From the NCBI RefSeq assembly GCF_001561955.1, contig NZ_CP014223.1, positions 2,542,001 to 2,606,000 of the forward strand: a stretch of 64,000 bases of DNA. Reading direction: 5' to 3'. The position numbers and the translations under genes were made by a program. Origin of the DNA: Anaerotignum propionicum DSM 1682 (GTDB lineage: Bacteria; Bacillota; Clostridia; Lachnospirales; Anaerotignaceae). Under the pieces are notes generated by a model. The model made no database searches, was not told where the DNA came from, and saw only the letters and a list, made by a program, of their open reading frames with translations. Within the stretch, counting starts at the first letter, position 1, and each line of letters begins with the position of its first letter. Shown here one piece after another: positions 55,957 through 64,000 of this stretch.

Positions 55957-55999
55957 TAAAAAGAGACTGTGCAGGAAAACCTTCCTTTTCACAGCCTCC
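55957..55999 (-). terminator. Terminator of pnp
   Basis: GAGGCTGTG (minus) pairs with CACAGTCTC with one G-T pair, around an inner AGGAAGG/CCTTCC-like stem, and is followed by TTTTT. Confidence 0.8.
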
Positions 56000-56019
56000 T
56001 ATCTGTTAGATATTATGCT

Positions 56020-58167
56020 TTAATGACTATGTTTTTCTTCCTTAGCCTTTTCTTCCTGGGGTAACGCATCTTTAATAGAGAAGTTCAGTCTGCCCTGCTT
56101 GTCAATTTCCATCAGCTTTGCGCTTACAATATCGCCCACAGCCAATACATCCTCAACCTTTTCCACACGTTTGTTGGAAATTTTGGAAATATGAATCAAG
56201 CCTTCTTTTCCTGGTGCAATTTCAAAGAATGCACCAAAAGCCATCAATCTCGTGATTGCCCCTGTGTAAATAGTTCCTGGAATAGGATCCTTTACAATAG
56301 CATTAATCATATCAATTGCACGCTGAATATCCGCAGCATTAATACCCTTGATAAAGATTGTCCCATCATCTTCGGTATCAATTGCACAGCCTGTTTCCTC
56401 AATAATCTTTTTGATTACTTTACCTCTTGTGCCAATAACTTCTGCAATTTTCTCAACATCAATCTGCATAGAAGCAATCTTTGGTGCATGAGGAGAAAGC
56501 TCTTTTCTGGATTCAGGAATTGCCTTCAGCATAACTTCGTTTAATATATATTCTCTTGCTCTGCCAGTCTGGGCAAATGCCTGCTCAATCATGGCAAAAG
56601 TCAAGCCTTTAATCTTCATATCCATCTGGATAGCTGTAATACCCACGCTGGTTCCGGCAACCTTAAAGTCCATATCACCGAAGAAGTCCTCAACGCCTTG
56701 AATATCAGTGATTTCTACAAAATCATCTTCCGTATCACCAGTTACCAAGCCTACAGAAATACCTGCAACGGGACGCTTAATGGGAACACCTGCCGCCATC
56801 AGAGACAACGTGGAACCACAAATACTTGCCTGAGAGGTAGAACCGTTGGAACTTAAAATATCGGAAACCAGACGGATTGCATAAGGGAATTCCTCTTCGC
56901 TGGGGATAACAGGCAATAAAGCTCTTTCACCCAAAGCGCCGTGGCCGATTTCACGTCTACCGGGGCCTCGGGAAGTTTTTGCCTCACCTACGGAATAACC
57001 GGGGAAGTTGTAATGATGGATATAACGCTTGCCTGTTTCGTTGGTATCCAAGCCATCCAAACGCTGGCCTTCACTAATCATGCCTAATGTGGTTACAGTC
57101 AAGCACTGAGTCTGCCCTCTCGAGAACAATGCAGAACCGTGAACACGGGGTAATACATCAATTTCTGCGGAAAGCTTTCTGATTTCTTCAATGCCACGAC
57201 CGTCAGGACGCTTGTGGTCTTTCAAAATCATACGTCTAACCGTCATTTTCTCGAATTTATAGATAATCTCGCCCAACAATTCGCCGATTTTTGCATCTTC
57301 ACCATAAATTGCAGTTAATTTTTCTGTCAAAGCTTCCGTTACTTCTTCAGTAATTACCTTAAGCTTTGCATCTCTGTCTTGCTTCAATTCAGCAAAAACA
57401 GCATCTTCCATTCTTGCATCTGTAATATAGCTCGTAACCAAATCATAAGCTTCCTGATTGATAACATGCTCTTCATAAGGTGCTTTTTCCTTACCTTCTT
57501 TTTCTACGATTTCTTTGATGAATTTTACAACCTCAAGGTTGGTGTCAAACGCCAAATGGATGGCTTCCATCATCAATTCGTCAGGAATTTCATCTGCTCC
57601 AGCTTCGATCATCATAACCTTGTCCTCTTTGGAGGAAACAGTCAAGGATAATCTGGAAGTTTCTCTTTGATCTGCCGTAGGATTTACAACCAACTGACCA
57701 TCACAATATCCAATACTTACGGAAGAAACAGGGTCGGTGAAAGGAATATCGGAAATATTCAACGCCAAGGATGCACCAATCATAGCAATTACCTCAGGTG
57801 AACAATCCTGATCAACAGACATAACTGTCGCCACAATGGCAACGTCATTTCTGTAATCCTTGGGGAATAAAGGTCTTAATGGTCTATCGATACATCTGGA
57901 GGTTAAAACAGCCTTTTCAGAGGGTCTGCCTTCTCTTTTAATAAATCCCCCGGGAATTTTACCTACAGAATAAAGTCTTTCTTCATAATCAATGCTCAGA
58001 GGGAAAAAGTCAATTCCTTCTCTGGGCTTTTGAGATGCAGTAGCGGTCACCAAAACTGTGGTTTCACCATAACGCAAAATAACAGCGCCATTTGCCTGTT
58101 CTGCAACTCTGCCAATTTCAGCCGTCAGGGTTCTGCCTGCTAAATCCATGGTATAAGTTCTAAACAT
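56020..58167 (-). CDS. pnp: Polyribonucleotide nucleotidyltransferase (PNPase)
   Basis: 715 residues from the ATG at 58167, which has AAAGGAGA; a longer start would add 33 unconserved residues. Two RNase PH domains (first with FFPLSIDYEERLY, second with the catalytic DGRG and the DxD-type DFFGDMDFKVAGT), a linker, a KH domain (IGTRGKVIKKIIEETG) and an S1 domain (GAFFEIAPGKEGLIHIS) follow in order. A phosphorolytic 3'-5' exoribonuclease. The leader upstream holds a long hairpin. Confidence 0.98.
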   Translation of the reverse strand: MFRTYTMDLAGRTLTAEIGRVAEQANGAVILRYGETTVLVTATASQKPREGIDFFPLSIDYEERLYSVGKIPGGFIKREGRPSEKAVLTSRCIDRPLRPLFPKDYRNDVAIVATVMSVDQDCSPEVIAMIGASLALNISDIPFTDPVSSVSIGYCDGQLVVNPTADQRETSRLSLTVSSKEDKVMMIEAGADEIPDELMMEAIHLAFDTNLEVVKFIKEIVEKEGKEKAPYEEHVINQEAYDLVTSYITDARMEDAVFAELKQDRDAKLKVITEEVTEALTEKLTAIYGEDAKIGELLGEIIYKFEKMTVRRMILKDHKRPDGRGIEEIRKLSAEIDVLPRVHGSALFSRGQTQCLTVTTLGMISEGQRLDGLDTNETGKRYIHHYNFPGYSVGEAKTSRGPGRREIGHGALGERALLPVIPSEEEFPYAIRLVSDILSSNGSTSQASICGSTLSLMAAGVPIKRPVAGISVGLVTGDTEDDFVEITDIQGVEDFFGDMDFKVAGTSVGITAIQMDMKIKGLTFAMIEQAFAQTGRAREYILNEVMLKAIPESRKELSPHAPKIASMQIDVEKIAEVIGTRGKVIKKIIEETGCAIDTEDDGTIFIKGINAADIQRAIDMINAIVKDPIPGTIYTGAITRLMAFGAFFEIAPGKEGLIHISKISNKRVEKVEDVLAVGDIVSAKLMEIDKQGRLNFSIKDALPQEEKAKEEKHSH

Positions 58168-58339
58168 AATGAAGTCTCCTTTTGTTTTTTCTTCTATGCA
58201 CCATAGATCTTCAGCTTTTTTCATACCCTTGGCTATGAAAAAAGCTGGAAATCTATAGTGCCACATACACTTACTTTTCTTTTTGAAATCATAGAAGAAA
58301 AGAGAGGAAATTTCCTCTCTCCTCCCTATATCGCAATTC
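58168..58339 (-). promoter_or_regulatory. pnp leader with two hairpins
   Basis: Between rpsO and pnp lie a 20-base perfect palindrome (58301-58320, AGAGAGGAAA/TTTCCTCTCT) and a longer hairpin (arms 58199-58225 and 58234-58260). In the minus-strand RNA the longer one has 24 Watson-Crick pairs, two G-U pairs and one mismatch out of 27. The first may end part of the rpsO transcript; the second is a candidate for RNase processing and PNPase autocontrol. Confidence 0.7.
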
Positions 58340-58603
58340 TTACTTTCTCAGACCAAGTTCGATAATGATAGTACGATATCTTTCGATATCCAGATCCTTC
58401 AAATAGTTCAAAAGACCTCTTCTCTGTCCTACCATTTTCAAAAGACCTCTTCTGGAGTGGTGATCCTTCTTGTGATCCTTCAAATGATCTGTAAGCATTG
58501 TAATTCTTGCTGTCAACAGAGCAATCTGTACTTCGGGAGAACCTGTATCGTTAGGGGTTCTGCCGTATTTTGCGATAATTTCCTGTTTGTTGATTGTTGC
58601 CAT
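58340..58603 (-). CDS. rpsO: Ribosomal protein S15
   Basis: 87 residues from the ATG at 58603, right after AAGGAGG. Family motifs [32 protein letters not shown] and [10 protein letters not shown] are present. It binds 16S rRNA and bridges the subunits. It is followed by pnp, the universal pair. Its leader has hairpins that may serve in autoregulation. Confidence 0.98.
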   Translation of the reverse strand: MATINKQEIIAKYGRTPNDTGSPEVQIALLTARITMLTDHLKDHKKDHHSRRGLLKMVGQRRGLLNYLKDLDIERYRTIIIELGLRK

Positions 58604-58749
58604 TGTTATTTCCTCCTTATAATTCCTCAAAATATTTTTACTATGCATCCCCAAAGACTAAGTAATGGTTGGAGAGTCCAATGACCGAGTCTCGGATTTA
58701 CAGCATTTTTATTTTAGCATACTACCTTTGCCTTTGCAAGGACAATACG
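58604..58749 (-). promoter_or_regulatory. rpsO leader with candidate S15-binding hairpins
   Basis: Two neighbouring short stems are visible on the minus strand: CCGAG/CTCGG (58685-58695) and TTGGA/TCCAA (58669-58681). S15 represses its own leader in several Firmicutes. Similarity to a known S15 leader class could not be tested. Confidence 0.4.
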
Positions 58750-59649
58750 CTAATTCTCTGGGTTTTCCACAATTTTTTCATCGACAGTTTTTGTAAAGTC
58801 AAACTGAGATAAAATAATTGCAATAAATATCACAACAAAGCCCATTGCCATTTTTATCGTTATCTCCTCTTTAAATAATAGTACAGAGAACACTACGCCA
58901 AAAACAGATTCCAAGCTTAAAATAATTGTGCCCACCGTCGCATTAATATATTTTAACCCAATACTTTGTAAGGATAAACATACAGCTGTTGAAAAAATTG
59001 CCAAATATAGCACATTTCCTGCTGCCGCCAATGATATGCTGTGTGGAAATCCTCTTGTCACAAAAACAGAAATCCATCCCAATATCCCTGCCACACAAAT
59101 TTGCAGCATGGTTAAAAGCATAGGGTCTCTTCCTCTGCAATAATACGCAATGGATATAATATTTGCAGCAAAAGCCCCACTGCATAACAGCGTAAGTCCA
59201 TCGCCAAAGGTGATTTTCATACTGCCTTCCAGTGAAATCAATCCAATCCCAACTAAACATATGGCCGCAGAGATAATATGATTTCTCTTGGGACGCTCTT
59301 TCATAAATATCCAGCCTAAAAAGGGCACGATAACACAATAAGCTGAAGTTAAAAATGCACTTTTTCCCGGGGTTGTGCCATAAGTCATGGCGATGGTTTG
59401 CAATCCGGAGCCCAGCACCATAGTAGAACCTGTGACAAGTCCCCCTATCAAATATTCCTTATCAATGCGATGCCACTTTTTAATTGTTGCAATTGCAGTG
59501 ATAATTCCTGCAACGGTAAAGCGGGACGCAACGATAAAAGATGTAGTTAATTCATCAACGGCAAATTTTTGGAAAACAAAGGCACTGCCCCAAATGGCAG
59601 CTGTTAAAAGCAACGCAAGGGTTGCCCAAATTTTCTTGTTTTGACTCAT
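58750..59649 (-). CDS. DMT superfamily transporter, EamA type
   Basis: 299 residues from the ATG at 59649 (GGGGAG site). Ten hydrophobic segments in two EamA repeats (ALLLTAAIWGSAFVFQKFAVDE ... AFLTSAYCVIVPFLGWIFM; second half ... SLESVFGVVFSVLLFKEEIT). Members export amino acids or metabolites; the substrate is unknown. It is inserted between ribF (17 bases upstream) and rpsO, a position where most Firmicutes have no transporter. Confidence 0.93.
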   Translation of the reverse strand: MSQNKKIWATLALLLTAAIWGSAFVFQKFAVDELTTSFIVASRFTVAGIITAIATIKKWHRIDKEYLIGGLVTGSTMVLGSGLQTIAMTYGTTPGKSAFLTSAYCVIVPFLGWIFMKERPKRNHIISAAICLVGIGLISLEGSMKITFGDGLTLLCSGAFAANIISIAYYCRGRDPMLLTMLQICVAGILGWISVFVTRGFPHSISLAAAGNVLYLAIFSTAVCLSLQSIGLKYINATVGTIILSLESVFGVVFSVLLFKEEITIKMAMGFVVIFIAIILSQFDFTKTVDEKIVENPEN

Positions 59650-59666
59650 ATATATACTCCCCAAAT

Positions 59667-60623
59667 TTACTCTTGGGCGCTTTTCCATTTGATTAAATAC
59701 TCCTCAGATGCAAAATACTCTGCTGCCTGTTCAGCATTTATTTCGATTTGCTGACGCAACTCCTCAACTCCGGGGAATTTGCGTTCACTGCGTAAAAATT
59801 TATAGAAAAATGTTTGTAATGTTTCACCGTAAACATTCTCATTAAAATTCAGCAAATAAGTTTCCACAATTTTTTGTGTACCATTTACTGTAGGATTCAT
59901 TCCAATATTGGTCACACCATAATAATATTTCCCTTTATAGAAAGTTTTTGTTGCATACACACCATTGGGCGGAAACAATTTTAAGGGGTGGGCGATAATG
60001 TTAATCGTAGGGAAGCCAATGGTTCTACCCAATTTTTTTCCTTCTGATACCGTTCCCAAAATAAAATATGGCTCAGTCAACATTCGATTCGCTTCATCTA
60101 AATCCTTTTGAATCAAGCACTTGCGAATTCTGGAGGAACTAACCCGTTCCTCCTCAAATAAAACAGAAGGCACAGCAATAACCTTAACCCCACGGGCTTC
60201 TCCCAATCTTTGCAGCATTTCGTAATCACCTGAACGGTTTGCGCCAAAATGATAATTTTCTCCTACTATTAAAACACGGCACTGCATTCTTTCAAAAATC
60301 AGCTTTATTGCAAAATCTTCGGCACTCATTGCTGCAAATGTTTGGTCAAAGGGATACTCTATATAAGTATCAATGCCCAATTGCTCCATGGTAAATTTCT
60401 TTTCCGAAGGAGCCATTATCAGCGCAAAGTCATCTCTTTTCCCGAACACCAGCATTGGATGGGGAGAAAAAGTAAAAACAACACTCTTTAACCCTTCTTC
60501 CTCAGCAAATTGCTTTGTCAATTTGATCAACGCACGATGTCCCAAGTGCAAGCCGTCAAAATTGCCCAGCGTTACCGCTGTCGGCTGATTCTGGTCTATG
60601 TGCGTATCCGTGATATGTTCCAT
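59667..60623 (-). CDS. ribF: Bifunctional riboflavin kinase / FMN adenylyltransferase
   Basis: 318 residues. The N-terminal adenylyltransferase has GNFDGLHLGH and the RVSSSRIRKCL motif. The C-terminal riboflavin kinase has GRTIGFPTINI and the catalytic-region TNIGMNPTVNG. Together they make FMN and FAD from riboflavin. It lies 11 bases after truB and precedes the EamA gene, in the usual translation operon position. Confidence 0.97.
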   Translation of the reverse strand: MEHITDTHIDQNQPTAVTLGNFDGLHLGHRALIKLTKQFAEEEGLKSVVFTFSPHPMLVFGKRDDFALIMAPSEKKFTMEQLGIDTYIEYPFDQTFAAMSAEDFAIKLIFERMQCRVLIVGENYHFGANRSGDYEMLQRLGEARGVKVIAVPSVLFEEERVSSSRIRKCLIQKDLDEANRMLTEPYFILGTVSEGKKLGRTIGFPTINIIAHPLKLFPPNGVYATKTFYKGKYYYGVTNIGMNPTVNGTQKIVETYLLNFNENVYGETLQTFFYKFLRSERKFPGVEELRQQIEINAEQAAEYFASEEYLIKWKSAQE

Positions 60624-60634
60624 TTCTCTACTCC

Positions 60635-61537
60635 TTAAATCAACATCTTTAATGGTTTGATAAAAAAGCTTTTTTCTTCCTGTACGATTGTATATATCCC
60701 CGTTAAATCCATCTTATGGTCAAAAACAATAACCTCTTGACCTTCCTTCAACTCTTTTTCAGCCCGAAAAAATTCACTTCGTATCTTACCGCCGTTGTAT
60801 AACAGCTTTGCAGATTTTTCTGAAACATATACCCGTGTATAGCCCTTCAGAGCATCTGCCAGCCCCAAAAGAACAGTGTCAACCTGCCCTGCTTCCTCTA
60901 AAGCCTTTAATTCATGAAGCTTTATGGCATTTTCCAAGGTGAAGGCACCGGTAGCAGTTCTTAACAAACTTGCCATATTCCCACCGCACCCCAAAGCCTT
61001 GCCAATATCAGCACATAATGTACGGATATATGTGCCCTTGGAGCACTCCACATCCATCTCTACTTGGCAAGGAGGAATAAAACGACGAATTTTAATATCA
61101 TAAACCGTAATTTTCCGAGCCTTACGCTCAATCTCTTTTCCCGCTCTTGCCAGCTCATAAAGCTTTTTTCCATTGATTTTTACCGCAGAATACATGGGCG
61201 GTATTTGCTCCTGCTCTCCAATGAAGGAACTTATGGTTTTTTCAATGCTCTCCTCATCAAAAACCACAGGTTTCTCCTCCACTACCTCTCCCGAGGCATC
61301 CTCTGTTGTTGTGGAAATACCTAAATGGAGTATAGCACGGTAGCTTTTACGTCCATCCATAATGATATCCGCAAGCTTTGTCCCCCTGCCTACGCATATG
61401 GGCAATACCCCCTCAGCATCAGGATCAAGGGTACCAGTATGCCCAACTTTTTTCATATGCAATGTTTTTCGCACCACTGCAACAACATCATGGGAGGTAA
61501 AACCTTTTTCTTTATAAATATTTAGGATTCCGTCCAA
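60635..61537 (-). CDS. truB: tRNA pseudouridine-55 synthase
   Basis: 300 residues. The catalytic aspartate is in GHTGTLDPDAEGVLP. KINGKKLYELAR and CSKGTYIRTL are TruB hallmarks; a C-terminal PUA-like domain follows. It makes pseudouridine 55 in the T loop of tRNA. It starts 12 bases after nrnA. Confidence 0.97.
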   Translation of the reverse strand: MDGILNIYKEKGFTSHDVVAVVRKTLHMKKVGHTGTLDPDAEGVLPICVGRGTKLADIIMDGRKSYRAILHLGISTTTEDASGEVVEEKPVVFDEESIEKTISSFIGEQEQIPPMYSAVKINGKKLYELARAGKEIERKARKITVYDIKIRRFIPPCQVEMDVECSKGTYIRTLCADIGKALGCGGNMASLLRTATGAFTLENAIKLHELKALEEAGQVDTVLLGLADALKGYTRVYVSEKSAKLLYNGGKIRSEFFRAEKELKEGQEVIVFDHKMDLTGIYTIVQEEKSFFIKPLKMLI

Positions 61538-61549
61538 AAGGTCTCCCCC

Positions 61550-62512
61550 CTATAGCATTTTTTCTATTTCGGCAAAAACCATTTCCTTTGCCGTTGCCAA
61601 AGGTGCCACAATGGTACACCCTGCCGCTTTTACATGACCGCCGCCACCAAATTTTTGTGCTAAAGCACAAACATCGTAGCCATCGTTGCCACGGAAGCTG
61701 GCTTTCACATCCATTTCATTCTTTTCATATAAAAAGCATGCAATTTTCACGTCATTGACACCCTTTATATAATTGATGATTGCGTCCAGTTCCTTATTGG
61801 TGCCTTTACATTCTTCCATATCCACCATGGTAATGGAGGTGAAAATCACCTTGCCGTCTAAACAAAGCTCGGATTTATCAAAGGCTCTGCCCATAATCTT
61901 CATTTCAGAAAAGCTTCGGCTGTCAAATAAAGCATTGTAAATTTTTGTAAAAGGAATACCATATGACATTAATTCTCCTGCTGCCTGCATGGTATCAGTG
62001 GTAGTGGAGCTATGGCGAAAACCGCCCGTATCATAAATTAGTCCAGCATATAACGCTGAAGCAATCTCTTCATCTATTGGAAAAAATTCTTTCAGCAGGT
62101 TGTAAACAATTTCGCAAGTCGAAGAAGCATTCTCCTCCACATAATTGTATTCTCCAAAAAAGGAATTACTGGCATGGTGGTCAATGTTCATGGTACACTG
62201 CGCACCTTTGAAAACATCCTCGATCCAGTCAAAGCGTCCCACATCACCACAGTCTAAGGCAATAAAAAGCTCTGCTCTGGTCACATCTTCTTTTTGTACA
62301 ACCAAATTGCCATTGGGAATCACTTCATATTTGGGGGCATAGGGTCTCAGAAGCACCTGTACATTTTTACCCGCCTTTTTCAGGGAGGCCGCCAAGGCAA
62401 GATTTGCCCCAATGGCGTCCCCGTCAGGATTAATATGTCCGCAAAGCACAATATTTTGATGAGCTGAAATGATTTCTCTGATTTTTTCTAAAGAATCATT
62501 CATTCCCTTCAT
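61550..62512 (-). CDS. nrnA: DHH family nanoRNase / pAp phosphatase
   Basis: 320 residues. Manganese-binding motifs GHINPDGDAIG, DCGD and DHHASN, with the C-terminal DHHA1 motif GGGGHVKAAG. It degrades short oligoribonucleotides and dephosphorylates 3'-phosphoadenosine 5'-phosphate. The start overlaps the rbfA stop by 17 bases; an ATG nine bases further in is the alternative. It lies in the standard infB-rbfA-nrnA-truB order. Confidence 0.95.
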   Translation of the reverse strand: MKGMNDSLEKIREIISAHQNIVLCGHINPDGDAIGANLALAASLKKAGKNVQVLLRPYAPKYEVIPNGNLVVQKEDVTRAELFIALDCGDVGRFDWIEDVFKGAQCTMNIDHHASNSFFGEYNYVEENASSTCEIVYNLLKEFFPIDEEIASALYAGLIYDTGGFRHSSTTTDTMQAAGELMSYGIPFTKIYNALFDSRSFSEMKIMGRAFDKSELCLDGKVIFTSITMVDMEECKGTNKELDAIINYIKGVNDVKIACFLYEKNEMDVKASFRGNDGYDVCALAQKFGGGGHVKAAGCTIVAPLATAKEMVFAEIEKML

Positions 62513-62879
62513 TGGCTTCCTTCTCCTTTAAATCCTTAGAAATTTGGCTAATCAGCTGATTCATATGAATTGCATATTCTGCGGATTCATCCAGCTTAAA
62601 GGTAAACTCCGGTGTAATACGAAGATTAATTCTTTGTGCGATCAAACGACGTACAAATCCTGCAGCATTCTTCAATCCTTGCATAACACTGCTCTTTTCT
62701 TCGTCGTTACCTAAAACAGAAACATACACCTTGCAATATTTTAAATCTGATGTTGTTTCAACCCGTATTACACTGGTCATTGAACCAATACGGGGATCTT
62801 TTAGTTCCCCTCTGATAATTTGGGATAGTTCTTTTAAAATCTCGTCATTCACACGAGATATTCTTGTGTTATTTTTCAT
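62496..62879 (-). CDS. rbfA: Ribosome-binding factor A
   Basis: 127 residues of the KH-like RbfA family: RVNDEILKELSQIIRGELKDPRIG, then VRVETTSDLKYCKVYVSVLG and RINLRITPEFTFKLDESAEY. It assists 16S 5'-end maturation in 30S assembly. It lies 12 bases after infB. Confidence 0.97.
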   Translation of the reverse strand: MKNNTRISRVNDEILKELSQIIRGELKDPRIGSMTSVIRVETTSDLKYCKVYVSVLGNDEEKSSVMQGLKNAAGFVRRLIAQRINLRITPEFTFKLDESAEYAIHMNQLISQISKDLKEKEANEGNE

Positions 62880-62891
62880 AAATTCACCTAA

Positions 62892-64000
62892 TTATCTGGG
62901 TACCTCAACCATGGTGAAGGCTTCTACCCAGTCACCTTCCTTTAAATCATTAAACTTCTTGAAAACCAAACCGCATTCATAGCCTGCCGCAACTTCTTTC
63001 ACGTCATCCTTAAAACGCTTTAAGCTTTCCAAATCACCTTCGTAAACAACAATATTGTCACGCAAAATACGTACCTTACAGTTACGAATAAATTTGCCAT
63101 CCTTAACATAGCTGCCTGCAATGGTACCTACGCCGGATGCCTTGAACAGCTGACGAATCTCAGCATGACCCAGTACTTTTTCCTCAAATACAGGATCCAG
63201 CATACCCTTCATTGCTGCTGTTACATCCTCGATTGCATTATAGATGACACGATACAAACGAATATCAACCTTTTCTTCATCTCCAAAGGCTTTTGCCGCG
63301 GGCTCAGGACGAACATTAAACCCAATGATAATTGCATTGGATGCAGAAGCCAACATAACGTCACTTTCTGTAATAGCACCAACACCACCATGAATGATGC
63401 GCACACGTACTTCTTCGTTAGATAAACGCTCCAAGCTCTGGCGAACAGCTTCAACAGAACCCTGTACATCAGCCTTTACAACAATATTTAATTCCTTCAT
63501 ATTGCCGCTTTGGATTTGAGAGAACAAATCATCCAAAGAAACCTTCTGAGGTGTATCCTTTATCAGATTTTCTCTGTTTCTTGCTACAATGCTTTCTGCA
63601 ACCTGTCTTGCCTGCTTATCATTTTCTGCAACATAGAAACCGTCACCGGCAGTAGGCACTTCAGAAAGACCCAAAATTTCAACAGGAGTAGATGGACCGG
63701 CCTTCTTCACACGTCTGCCCTTATCATCTGTCATTGCTCTGATTTTTCCGTAAGCACAACCTGCCACAATGGGATCGCCTACCTGTAGTGTTCCACCCTG
63801 TACCAAAACTGTTGCAACAGGACCTCTGCCCTTATCCAACTGCGCCTCGATGATAACACCTCTTGCATTTTTGTTGGGGTTGGCACGTAATTCCTTCATT
63901 TCCGCAACCAAAGTAATCATTTCCAATAAGGTATCAATGCCGTCCTTGGTAGCTGCAGAAACAGGTACACAAATGGTTTCACCGCCCCAATCTTCAGCCA
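62892..64000 (-). CDS. infB: Translation initiation factor IF-2, C-terminal part (partial)
   Basis: About 369 codons of the 3' end; the gene continues beyond the window. The reading frame is open to the last base. It covers the end of the G domain ([26 protein letters not shown]), domain II ([24 protein letters not shown]), domain III ([41 protein letters not shown]) and the fMet-tRNA-binding domain IV (GTIAGSYV). It leads the infB-rbfA-nrnA-truB-ribF operon. Confidence 0.98.
   Translation of the reverse strand, partial: AEDWGGETICVPVSAATKDGIDTLLEMITLVAEMKELRANPNKNARGVIIEAQLDKGRGPVATVLVQGGTLQVGDPIVAGCAYGKIRAMTDDKGRRVKKAGPSTPVEILGLSEVPTAGDGFYVAENDKQARQVAESIVARNRENLIKDTPQKVSLDDLFSQIQSGNMKELNIVVKADVQGSVEAVRQSLERLSNEEVRVRIIHGGVGAITESDVMLASASNAIIIGFNVRPEPAAKAFGDEEKVDIRLYRVIYNAIEDVTAAMKGMLDPVFEEKVLGHAEIRQLFKASGVGTIAGSYVKDGKFIRNCKVRILRDNIVVYEGDLESLKRFKDDVKEVAAGYECGLVFKKFNDLKEGDWVEAFTMVEVPR

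Overview
The window is low-GC DNA of a spore-forming Clostridia (Firmicutes). It carries spo0A, spoIVB and spoIIM, a tyrosyl T-box, a cggR-headed glycolytic cluster and the Firmicutes-type infB-rbfA-nrnA-truB-ribF-rpsO-pnp order. Genus is not assigned; a Lachnospirales-type organism is a plausible guess only. No phage, CRISPR array, resistance cassette or large mobile island is visible. Mobile DNA is limited to two decayed IS200-like elements.

Layout: 1-4207 is the 3'-truncated first rRNA operon (minus), with a bare 16S-23S spacer. 4687-7274 holds an orphan radical SAM protein, small proteins and a cold-shock gene behind an attenuator-like leader. 7382-12286 has recG (apparently frameshifted), an unknown 105-aa protein, fakA and an Asp23 gene. 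12758-16394 is a TRAP transporter plus short-chain dehydrogenase operon. 16760-18047 holds the two IS200-like remnants. 18062-24560 is a complete second rRNA operon, in transcription order 16S, 5S, tRNA-Ile, tRNA-Ala, 23S, 5S, then Pro, His, Lys, Leu, Gly, Gln and Gln tRNAs. Two tRNA-Ser genes with their own promoters lie upstream of it. 24990-28663 has pepT, T-box/tyrS and a DJ-1/PfpI protein (plus strand).

28798-36262 is a minus-strand block with xerD-like, spoIIM, nudF-like, aminotransferase, dipeptidase, spo0A and spoIVB. 36542-38302 has a GntR regulator, a lipoprotein and a 48-aa membrane peptide. 38488-45701 is the glycolytic cluster cggR, pgk, a polysaccharide deacetylase, tpiA, gpmI and eno, without gapA. 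45827-51655 has a small acidic membrane protein, a Nudix hydrolase, PrsW and a three-gene ABC export or envelope system with a large extracytoplasmic repeat protein. 51833-55888 has a DUF2007-like protein, hflX, dapF, a DUF378 protein and an M16 peptidase. 56020-64000 is the translation/RNA-decay operon, with a DMT transporter embedded in it and cut by the window end inside infB.

Most genes are conserved housekeeping genes. The points most worth a second look are regulatory or structural: the terminator hairpin inside the csp leader, the long pnp leader hairpin whose wobble pairs fit the transcribed strand, the repeated operator-like palindromes before the TRAP operon, the A7 frameshift in recG, the 5S-tRNA cassette present in only one rRNA spacer, and the deacetylase inside the glycolytic operon. 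I did not find a convincing wholly new system.
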